This document shows, piece after piece, positions 54,290 through 64,000 of a DNA stretch of 64,000 nt. Made by a program: the position numbers and the translations under genes. Source of the DNA: Colletotrichum lupini (taxonomy: Eukaryota; Ascomycota; Sordariomycetes; Glomerellales; Glomerellaceae); contig NC_064680.1 in NCBI RefSeq assembly GCF_023278565.1, forward strand, positions 4,402,001-4,466,000. Direction: 5' to 3'. Each line of letters begins with the position of its first letter. Position 1 is the stretch's first letter. Under the pieces are notes generated by a model. That model saw only the letters and a program-made list of their open reading frames with translations, had not been told where the DNA came from and searched no databases.

Positions 54290-54892
54290 TTTGCACTTTG
54301 TAAAGCTAGTGCTATGCTGCTCAGTATCAAGGAGCTCCATATCGACTGCGACAATACGGCGGATTCTCATCCGATGATTCGTCGGTAGTACGTCGTCAAA
54401 CGCATGCCTGCGACTCATTGAATATTTTTATTCTATATATTTAAGGGTCGCCGTGAATCAAGAGTGCCGTTGGGAAAGAGGACTCGTGTCGAGCAGATCA
54501 CCATTCAAAATGATGGAGACCGCGATCTTGCTACCGCCAAAACGCATCTGAATCCTTTTCTTTTCATCAATTGTTCTACGGGAAGTAGGTTACACCACCT
54601 GATGCCGTTGAATGCCGGCTTTCACGCGGACGACATTCCTAGAGCTTGCGCCAATCTTGTTCTTGCAGACGACAGGCTCCTATGGAATCTCTCCGGGGTC
54701 TACCGCCAACAGCTTGACACACTTCTTCAAGGCAGTCTTCAAGGGGAGTATTGCAAATCTTCTCTATTCTCGAATTTCTTTCCCAGGCTCAAGTGCTGGG
54801 ATCTACACAATCTACGTCTTGGTATCTTAATTCTCGCCAATTCTTACAAAATCACAAAAAAAGCCAACAAAAGGAAAAAAAGGAAGCCATCG

Positions 54893-56604
54893 TTACTGAG
54901 CACCCGCACCAACATCTTCACCATCATCCCCCATCGCATGCGCCCCCTTACCCTCCGCAGGCGGAAGCCTAACCATGAGAAGCAACCCCAAAGCAGCGAC
55001 GCAGAACCCAGCGACGCCGAGATACGGCAGCCCGATCCACGCCCCGCCAAGCTTCATCCCCAGACTAAACAGGCCAGCAAGCATAGGCTGCGTGTACGTC
55101 TGCCCCGCCGTCTCGACGAGCGAGATGATGGAATACAACCGCGTGCGGTGTGCCGCGTCAACGTACACGGCGCAGAGGCTCCGCACGTAGCTCCCCCACC
55201 CGGAACCCAGCGCCAGGATCGCCAGGCCGCCGATGAAGGCGCCGATGGTCGGGGACGCGGACATGGTCAGCGCGCCGAGGAGGAGGGCGACGGAGGAGAG
55301 GCGGCCTAGGAAGAGGTCGCGCTCGTGGTCGTCTGCGTAGCGTAGCGGTTTCGGGGCTCTGGCGGAGGCGAGGAGCTTGGAGAGGGCGGGGAGGACGGCG
55401 ACGATGGTGAGGAAGACGCCGAAGCCGTAGAGGGAGGAGAGGTAGCCTGTTTGGGAGAGGGAGACGTGGTACCGCTTCGAGGCGAAGATTGTCATGAATT
55501 GGTAGGTTGACATAACGACTGGGTAGGAGCTTAGGGTGGCGACCATGAGGATTACGAGGGAGGGGTTCTTGAGGAGGGCGATGGATTCTTTGAGGCGGGC
55601 CAAGGTGTGTTGGATTGTGCCGATGACGGGGAAGTCTGCTTCGGGGGAGTCGGCGATGGGGTCTGAGGAGACTTTGGCGGCGGGAGGTTTGGTTTCCGGG
55701 ACGAGGTGGATTGTGAAGAGGAGGGTCGCGAAGCCGGCGTAGGCGAGCCACATTACGGGCCAAGGGCCGGTTCGTTCCATCATCCAGCCTGCGATGGCGG
55801 GAGCGCAGAGGTTTCCTATCATGGAGGCCAGGTGGACGGCCATGAACTTCTTGGCTCTGTTCGGCGTGTTAGTGGGGTTGTACATACGGTAAAGGGAATA
55901 TCAAGGAAAGGGACGAACCTATTTTCCGAGGTCGTAACATCAGAGAGCATCGAGAAGACGACGGCAGATAACACGGCGTTGCCCCCGCCAACGAGCAACA
56001 TCGACGGCCCAACCCACAAAGCCTTGAGCGGAATCACCTTGGGAAACGCACACACGACGAGAAACCACGCCTGATCCAGCATCTGGCCCAGCACCGCCAA
56101 CGAAAAAACCTGCTTCCTCCCCAGCCGGTCCGCCACGATCCCCCACGGAAACGCGGACACGGCACCAATGGACGCCTGCAGCGCGCTGTAGACGGCGAAG
56201 ATCATGGCCACCTCGCTCTGGATCTCGTCCTCCTTGCACTTGGACTCGTCGATGGCGTCCTGGGTGTAGAGGACGCCGTAGTACTGCCGGCAGACGATGT
56301 CTTCTACTTTGCGGGTGGTGGGGATGGTCCAGAGGCCGCCGAAGCCGGCGCCGAGGAGGATGATTGTGACAAAGGTCGCGACGATGGCGTCTGCGTTGTG
56401 GAGTTTGGGGACGTGGAGCTGGGTTGCTGCGGCGAGGAGGGAGTCTGTTCTGCTGCGGCCTGTTGCTGGTCTCTTGTTGGGTGGTGTTGAGGAAGAGGTT
56501 GCGAAGAGGGGGGTCGACTCTGTTGATGAGTCTGTGGACGATCTTGGAGAGCCGGCGTCGTCGACGACGGTGTCTTCGTCTGAGTTTTCGGCGCGGGACC
56601 GCAT
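54893..56604 (-). CDS. MFS transporter (tetracycline-resistance/Zrt1-like group)
   Basis: This is a 549-aa carrier with two exons, 56604-55919 and 55856-54893, separated by a 62-bp intron. A hydrophilic, Ser-rich N-terminus of about 75 residues precedes the first helix (ATFVTIILLGAGFGGLWTIP). FPWGIVADRLGRKQVFSLAVLG is the MFS signature loop between helices 2 and 3. A long loop after IENRAKKF and helix 6 separates the two halves, and the second half has FGVFLTIVAVLPALSKLL and GGLAILALGSGWGSYVRSL. The C-terminal tail is short and acidic. The substrate cannot be assigned. This layout recurs in fungal efflux carriers of small toxic compounds. An upstream in-frame extension to 56730 was judged to be leader. 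Confidence 0.9.
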
Positions 56605-57359
56605 CTTGAAGTGTATACGGTTGCCGTCCTTGTGAGTTGGTTTCTGTGGATGAGCAGTGTCGGAATCGAGTTGCGAAGATCTGTGTAACGATGAGGTCTG
56701 GCCGTTGTTATATGCGAGATGAAGGCGCACAGGATTTCCGGTATGCCACAGCCGGTATCCTCAACATATAGCAATGGCGCGAAATGCCGAGGTGTGGGTA
56801 GTCAAGAGATAAGCAGAAAAGGGAAGATAAAGAGGAGACTCCAAGATGTATATGTAGCTGCAGAGTACAATCTTATCCCTGGGATGAGATGCCAGTTTAT
56901 TGCCGATGCGAATTGGGGGTTTGACGGGGTCTGGACTGGGCTCTCAGACACGCGCAGAGTTCTGGAACGGGGGCCCTCCCTGCGATAGTAGCATACGCGT
57001 TCTGAGTGTAAGACGGACAGAATAAAATGCGATTCTTGATTATGCGAGCTGCGTGTTGCTGCTGCTGCCGGATGCGGTCTTGCGTTGTCTGGGTTGTTGC
57101 GTCTGACGTGACGACGTGCGTTTGCTGGAGGATGGGAGGAAGAGTGCAGCTATTCCCCTTTTTTTTGCCTGTTTGGGATAGGTATTGGGATTCATAGGGC
57201 GGTAGGGGTTGGGACTTTGGGTACAGGTCGTGATTTCGATAATTGGCGGGATGACGTGCTTACGACATGGGTAGGAGAAAACAAAAAGAATAGAAAGAAA
57301 CGGAGCAATTGGTAAAGAATGAGTGAGAAGGAAACGCGACGGATCGACTCTTCAAGGGT

Positions 57360-57362
<3 letters not shown>

Positions 57363-57401
<39 letters not shown>
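57363..57401 (+). repeat. (GT)19 microsatellite
   Basis: A simple GT dinucleotide run upstream of the second MFS gene. Confidence 0.95.
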
Positions 57402-57406
<5 letters not shown>

Positions 57407-60400
57407 GTTATCTCTCGCGATGGCGCGGACATTGAGCTCCGGAAGGAAAGGAAAGAGAGGAAGATAGAGAGGAAAGGAGGGAGAAGAGACACGCACCACG
57501 CAGCTGTGCCGTCATCAAACGCAAAAAAGTTGCAAAAGAGTGCGAATTGCGGCTCGCTGCAAGGTCAGCAATGTCGCATACTACGATCTCATAGGCTCGA
57601 TAACTTGCGTGCCCCGGACATTGGACAGTTGGGCTGGCGACAACAAAAGGAAAACCACGTCACTTTCCAGATAGTGTCTGGAAGGATCAATTACGCGTTT
57701 TGTCTCTTCTTAACGGATACAAAAGTCCTCTCGGACTTGTTCTCCGTAAGACGGGGAAGTTGACAGTTGAGGTTGGGTGTTCCAAAGAATAAGCACGGGG
57801 CTTCCATCAGGCCGGTTCTCTATTACCCAGCTTCTTATTTAGGGATCGGCGCTTCCTTTTGATTGTGGGCATTTAAATTTCCTAAATAGGACAACGGGTG
57901 CGCTGTCAGTTGTCGCGCAATTAAGAAGATTCAAACGACGCTTAGATAATGGGTACGAAGAATGAAACTATTGAAGAGGAACGGATGAGCCGGCACAGCA
58001 AGGCTCACTCCAACATCTATTTCATTTGCAGTTACGAAGCTGGACCTTGAGCTGGTCGCACCCTCCCGCCGGGAACTCAGCCAAATTGAGCTTGACTCGC
58101 AAGACATGAAAGTGTAAATACTGGGACGGACGCCGCGGCTCAGGAACGAACGAGGAGCTTGGGACACCGAAGCTCGCGAAATCACCCCTTCTCAACATTG
58201 TTCGGACGCTGGAAGACTTCCGATTGGGGAGCGATCCCATGTTCGAGAGCGTAGAGGCCTGTAACTCATGCGGTTTGACCCTCAATCATCTTGCTCTCTC
58301 TGCTCTCGTCGGCAATGGTGTTGGGCGATGGTACCCGGCGCAAACAGCCAGGTTGGATAGAGCGCATTCCTGATGAGTGAGCGGGTGATGAAGTTGACAA
58401 TTTCGCAAAGAGTCTACAAAATGGTAAGAATCATCAGTACTAGTTTGCCTTTCTCATCTTCCCAGTTATCGAACGATCGTCTCTTCTTTCGAGGGGGTTT
58501 CCGAGGTGCTCGTCTTTCCCCCCTCGCGGCAGCGAAAAGCATCTGACAATCAATCGCTGCTTGGTAACAAGCCTTTCCCTCAACTCAAAATCCCATCTCT
58601 CCTCTCCGGTTCCTGATTGATCCCTGGCTTTTGCAACACGAACGCGCGTTCGAAGTCGGCAGAAACTCTTTCTTACTTCTCCATCACCCAACGGCGCGAA
58701 TTCGACAAAGCCGATGGCGCGTATCATTCTTTTTGTCGTATTCAGCAAATAACGACCAGGAACTGGGGCCCAACCGTCTGTCGCGACACGTGTTTTCAAA
58801 GACGTACACACGTCCTAACGTATGATCCGTTCGGCGAAGTGCCCAAACGTGTGTTTCTTCAACTATTTCCATTCACGCCTAGAAGAGAGGCGAAGAGTGT
58901 CGGTTGGATGTAAGGAAGGAGACTGGGACATGCCCTTACCGGCCGGAAGATGCCGTTGGTCCCCGGTCGATGTGCGCCGCCTCCGAGACTGGTGGTGGAA
59001 ACCCGGATCGATCCGGCTAGCTGCCGCCGCGCCGCGCCGCGGGTAGCCTGGGATAGCCCGGCCGTGTACTACTTACCTCCGAGTGGCACGGAGCACTGTT
59101 ACACTGTTATTGATCTCCCCGATGCTGTTTGGCTAGTCTTCCTGATGGTATACAGTCTTATTGCACTAGGCCGTGGGACTGCCAGAGGGCTTTTCCCCTT
59201 CCAAAGGCCACTTTCTTTCTCTTGGACTACGATTTGATGTCATGTTTATTCCCTAGGTTGTCGAACCTCCTAGATGGTGGATTCCCCCGACGCATATCTT
59301 CAAATTCCTCAACTGTTCAAACTGTTCACCGAAGCTCACATGGCGCTCGCCACTTCTGATTTGCTTTGGTTCAATCAACATATTCTGCAGCAAATGCCGT
59401 CGGGACTCATCAGTTATCTGCCTCGGGTGAACTGATTGAGATTGGGACCAACCAGACGCCTTCGTCACCAACTTTCTCATTTCTTTCATCTGCTTGCGCC
59501 TAGTTTGGCCCCGTTTAGTGTCCAACACGCCATAGAGCATTCATTAACATAGCACATCGTTGCTTCTTCGCTCTGTTGGTAACCATTGCTTGGAATCACC
59601 GCAATAATCTGAAGACATGATCATCCCGACGGACTCATCACTCACCCTCGACCATCTCCAGGCTGATCGCTTCCTAGCCGAGTCCTGCTAGTTTGAGAAC
59701 GACACGTGCGGGCAACGTGACGCACTCGTGTTGATCATAACCACCGCCGCATACGCTATCGGGCTGCTGAGCGCTTAAACCGGAATACCGAATCCGACCA
59801 TGTCCCCCCGTTCCTGTTGTTTTGGGCTGAAGAGCGGTAAATGAACAAATGGAAGGGGAGAGAGACGTGTGACAAAGTCACAGTGGCCTGGTCCAACAGC
59901 CCAACTGTGGCCCAACCAACACAATGTTCAAGTTCCAACATGACCAACAGGCGCCAAATGTGAGGTGTGAGGTGTCATTGTATCGGACCGTTTTTAATGG
60001 ACTCTCGTAATCCCATTGTCCGCATCCTCTACCGGAACACAACCGGTGAGCTGGATCTTGGGTTCCGGCAGAACTTGACCTTTTGCCGGGCGAGCTGACT
60101 GATATCTAACTCCCTCTCACGGCAATGTATCGTCCCGGCGGGAGATGATGGATCGGCCATGCTCATGTGGCACCTCGACGATGCCCAGTCTGGTATTTGT
60201 CCACCAAGAAAGGCATACGTTGGTAGGTAAAGAAATTGGCCCGTCGATCGTCTCTGGCTCTGGCCTCGACTGGCAATATTGACTCGAAATGGTAACATCG
60301 CGACGGATCGACATCAAGGCCTCCGCTGTCCATGATCTAGATCAGGCCCGGCCGCGGTTTCACACACGCGGCCTCGCGCCGAGTCGCGCCGCGGGGAGAG

Positions 60401-62417
60401 GTCTTGTGACTAAAATGAGCTGCGGCTTGCCGTAAGGAAACGCAGCAGGAGTAACAAGGTGCTTACCATCTCGTATACCAACAAATCCATGGATATACAT
60501 GTCCACAAAAGAAGCAAACAATCGCTGACACATTCACTTCACTTAGCTATGCCGGTTTCTCCCCGGTCTCTTCTTCCAGCCCACCCGCTCTTTCTCTCAA
60601 GCCTTTGCGCAGTCTGAATCCTTTGACTCCTCTCCTCTCTCCCCCACACCCCTGTCAATAAAACAATCTCAACGCATCTGAATTAATGCAACGGGAAGCT
60701 CCTAGCGAGCTTACGTTGTGCGGAATAGCGGACGAACTCGAGATCGGAAGAGAGGAGAGAGGGGGGGGAGGGGAGGGGCCGGGGACGGGGTTCTCGGCCT
60801 GAAGGGGAAACTCAGCCCGCGCCCGCTCATCGGCCCGCAGAACGGGGGTCATCTAAATCATCACACCTCATCTGCGAAGACTAAGAGAGAGGGGCGATTG
60901 CACTAAATCTTTATTCTTTTTATACTCGAGTTCCCCGGTCGACTTAGACGAACCAAGATGCAGTGTTCGTAACTTTGACCAAAAGTCTTGCACACGCGCA
61001 CACTGCCCACACGCTCTCACTCATACATCGGTACATTGATCACAGTCGATGGATTGCGTAGTCGACTCGCCAATGCCATAACCGAGAAGATGTTCGCCAG
61101 CGGCAAAGCGAGTAATACCGAATCAAAGAGCAATCAACTCCAAGGATCACGGAGCGCAGTCCGCGCGCGATGATTCGGCTCAGGTGGCCAGATTCGTCAA
61201 CGGCCGAGACCGCGGCGCCCGTACGGCCTCTGGGCATGGGTCGGGATTTGGGAAGGGGAAGCAAACAGATACATTCGAGCAGAAATCATGCTATCATGCT
61301 ATCGGTTGGAAGAGGGTATAGTAGGTGGTTTGGGGGATCACGGACCAAGAAAGGTAAGAAGAGGAAGAAGAGGAGGGAGCGAGCGAGCGAGCCAGATGCC
61401 CACCAACATCTCCAGATCGAAGCTTGCAGGTATCTTCCGGGTTATCGGATGTACATGACGCTGGGAGGATGGTGGGATGGGGGAGGGTTGCACAACGTCT
61501 CCGAGACTACTCAATATCTCCGAGGAAGAGGAAAACACAAATACAATGAGAGAGAAGGGAGGTGGTCTTTTGGCAAGGTTGTCGACAAGCTTCCCGCTCA
61601 ATCGTTCCTCCTATGGATATCTCCCCCAGTAGCAGCGTATTGTCATCGGGGAGGCGGGCTCTTGAACCGAGGAGGAGAGCCTCCAAGTCCGTGGTCCTCC
61701 GTACTCCTTTAGCTTCTTCTAATGAGTGTTGAGGATAGATTTGAAGGTGAGTAGATCAAGTATCCAAGAGTCAAAACCTCGTTTGTTGCCCAAGATCCAG
61801 GAACACAAATCTCCAGCTCCGGATGTACGCCTCGAGGGCCCCCGGAGGATGTGGATACATATGTTCAAGGGCGAAGCGCCTTGACCAACCCTTGTTTTCG
61901 ATGTTGGTTGCACGGTTGCAACGGTTCCAACCAAACCCCTGTCCTGCCAACGAGGAGAGACCGGGGTAGGTTGTTGGATCGATGCCTACTCAGGGCATTT
62001 GCAAAAAGACCAGCATCGCCAACGTCGTTCCCGCTTGTTTGTTTGCGGCTTTGCGACCAGCGCTAACAAGGGGAGCAGGGCTGTGAGGGGAGAGACTCCG
62101 AAAGAGAGAGTCGAGACAGAAGGACCTCGACCCGCGGCCGAACGTGCAGGGGGAGGGAAGGGCGGGTTCCGATCCCCCGTCCCAACTCACCTCATTTCTA
62201 CTTTTCACCAGGTTGTTGGAGGCGGCACGTTCAGGAATTTGAATAAATTCCAGCACGCCGGAACCGACACGCTGGGTCGTCACACTTATCACACCAGATG
62301 CTACGTCGTGTAATCTCCCTTCTTCCGCTCTCGTATGCAGTTTGCTCTGGGCGCACCGTCAGCGATTCGAGCGGCTGGTCATAATTGTCGACCGCAGTGG
62401 AGCGGGGGAGCTTCCGT

Positions 62418-62450
62418 CCTCTGCCTCTGCCTCTGCCTCTGCCTCTACCT
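62418..62450 (+). repeat. CTCTGC hexanucleotide repeat
   Basis: About five near-perfect copies of a six-base unit (cctctg/ctctgc) lie in the gene-poor end, the last one altered to ctctac. Confidence 0.85.
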
Positions 62451-64000
62451 CTTTGTTGTGTAATACCAGTATACAATGTGACGGGGGAACGTGGTTGAAG
62501 GATATGATGCGCGACTTACAAACGGTTGTGCAGGTTGCATATCCCCATCCGCAATTCCGCCCTCGCGATTCGTGGCGTTGGGCTGGCTTGTCAATGTGTG
62601 ACTCGTGAGACCCGTCAGGCATCACTCGCCTCCCCCTGTCACCATCAACGACATTGTTTACCTATTTGGGAAGACATGTCTTTGATGCAGAGGAGGGCAG
62701 GTAGTGTTCCAGATCCGCTTCCGAAACCTCAGTAGGTATGCTGGACGATAATGTCTTGGAAAGATCGCGCCCTTGATCCCCTTTGGAAAGAAACAGCTGC
62801 AATTCAACTTGAGTGCAACTTGCTCTAAGCATATTCTACCTAATGTAGGTCTCGAATGATAGACGCTGTCTAGACCGATGCGACGGAGAGTGTCCGCTTT
62901 GAAGTGGATATATGTTACTGGTGAGCGGAAGGTTGATGGTATTACATGACCAGCCCTATTGTGCAACTTGTCCAGTCCTGGACAAGCCCACCACCCCCCA
63001 TCGTCTCTCCATGCCGTGTTCAAATCAGACTTCCAGGAAGTTGGGAACCGCCAACAGAGATGCGGTCCCAAAACCCGGGCTGCTAGGAGCCCCAGAACCT
63101 GGTCGAACACCCCCCCTTGCAAGGTGCAACACGCTTGTTGGTGCAAGACCTTACCACAGTCTCCCACGGCCTACGAGAAACTCGAACGTCCGTCCATCTT
63201 TGCTTTTCCCTCATGCCAATTAACAAGTGAAAGCCCCCTCCCATCTCTCCACTTCTTCCCTCTCTGGCATGACGCCACTGCAGGGCAAATAAGTATTCAC
63301 CCAGGCCTGGATCCCCTTCTCCTCTTCATCCTCCACCCGTCCCCTGCGTGTGGTTTGGTGCCATGGTGCCATGGTGCCGTCAAAATCTCTCAGTCTGGAT
63401 ATGGCGTCTAGCTAGTCTAGGTGCCTCTTTCGATCTGCAACTGCAGGGAAACCCTGGTCCGGCCGGTGAGGATATCAGAGCCTGCGATAGGCCTTGAGGC
63501 AATGTCCCCTCGTCTAGTCGACCAACAAGAATCGAGACTCCGAGGAGCCGCGGATGTCATGGTGCTTTTCGGGCAGCCGTGTTTGTGTGCAGATTCTTGT
63601 CCCGACGGGAACGGGCTGATAGTGGTGTCAAGAGTGATGGCAGACGAGAATGAGATGGTTAAGGTTCCTCTAATGACCGATGGTCGGGACGTAGGAAGAA
63701 GCAGAAAGACATGAGAAGGCAGGGTACGAATGGGATGGAGTTCAAGACTTTCGAGTCTTGCCGTTGGCAATAGGTTGCTACGGTAAGTCTTGATGAACCA
63801 AAGAGGTAAGTGAATCGCCCACTTCTCACTTTGAAATACATTATCTGCAAGTTGCAAGACTTATACCCCCTTCCCCTTGTCAGGTGTGTAGCCGCTGCTG
63901 CGCGTGCTTGTTCGTCTCCTTCTCTTGTTGGAGGTGCAGGGTACGCTTGTTAGCCCTTGCTTGGCTCCTCCTCATCCTCTTTCCTCCTTGCTTCGTCGTG

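Larger units (their letters stand above)
53031..54892. other. Intergenic region with a poly(C) run
   Basis: It contains one small candidate secreted ORF (listed separately) and a 16-C run at 54274-54289. No other gene was supported. The right end should be the 3' flank of the second MFS gene. Confidence 0.45.
56605..64000. other. Gene-poor right end of the window
   Basis: Over about 7.4 kb I see no protein gene with a recognisable domain, convincing splice pattern or sustained codon bias. The stretch holds a (GT)19 run at about 57363-57401, a CTCTGC-type hexamer run near 62418-62450, several pyrimidine-rich blocks (for example 60540-60660), and GC-rich palindromic patches near 59030 and 60360. 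It may be the long upstream region of a gene beyond the edge, or carry non-coding transcripts. Confidence 0.4.

Noticed and set aside
61170..61712. 180-codon open frame in the gene-poor end
   Set aside because: It is low complexity, with basic runs (KKGKKRKKRRER) from purine-rich DNA. No conserved features or splice context.

Overview
The window looks like nuclear DNA of a filamentous ascomycete. The evidence is many short GT-AG introns (about 45-110 bp), fungal gene families (UstYa/DUF3328, DUF3176, Zn2Cys6 regulators, MCT-type MFS carriers), and a block with the signature of repeat-induced point mutation (RIP). The gene set and the sharp AT-rich block fit a Sordariomycete, possibly Glomerellales/Colletotrichum-like. 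That placement is inference. No gene was confirmed by database search; names rest on motifs I can read.

Layout. 1-5110 is an extremely AT-rich block. It is a RIP-mutated Ty3/Gypsy retrotransposon on the minus strand, still readable in order as gag zinc knuckle, reverse transcriptase, RNase H and integrase. A 176-bp, less AT-rich insert with a 13-bp direct repeat and an A-rich tail interrupts it. From 5.1 kb on, the DNA is gene-rich. An SDR oxidoreductase and an aldo/keto reductase are divergent, followed by kynurenine 3-monooxygenase, methionine aminopeptidase 1, Erv14/cornichon, the splicing factor Prp17 and a hypothetical protein. Next come a Lys-rich nuclear-type coiled-coil protein, a ureohydrolase with a possible signal peptide, a DUF3176 membrane protein with an apparent nonsense codon, and a Zn2Cys6 regulator. 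Then follow a Pmp3-like protein, mitochondrial EF-G, a UstYa-like protein, an intron-containing tRNA-Leu(CAA), an MCT-type transporter and a P-loop sulfotransferase-like protein. The last genes are a WrbA-type flavodoxin, a membrane-anchored methyltransferase-like protein, a multi-pass membrane protein and a second MFS transporter. About 7.4 kb at the right end (56.6-64 kb) holds no convincing gene.

There is no clear operon or biosynthetic cluster. Housekeeping genes (MAP1, ERV14, PRP17, MEF1, tRNA) are mixed with accessory ones (UstYa, DUF3176, transporters, Zn2Cys6). The most notable signals are an in-frame 69-codon extension after a UGA-C stop in the flavodoxin gene that ends in a CaaX-like motif, long poly(C) tracts in an intron of the same gene, the retroposon-like insert in the dead Gypsy element, and the disrupted DUF3176 gene.
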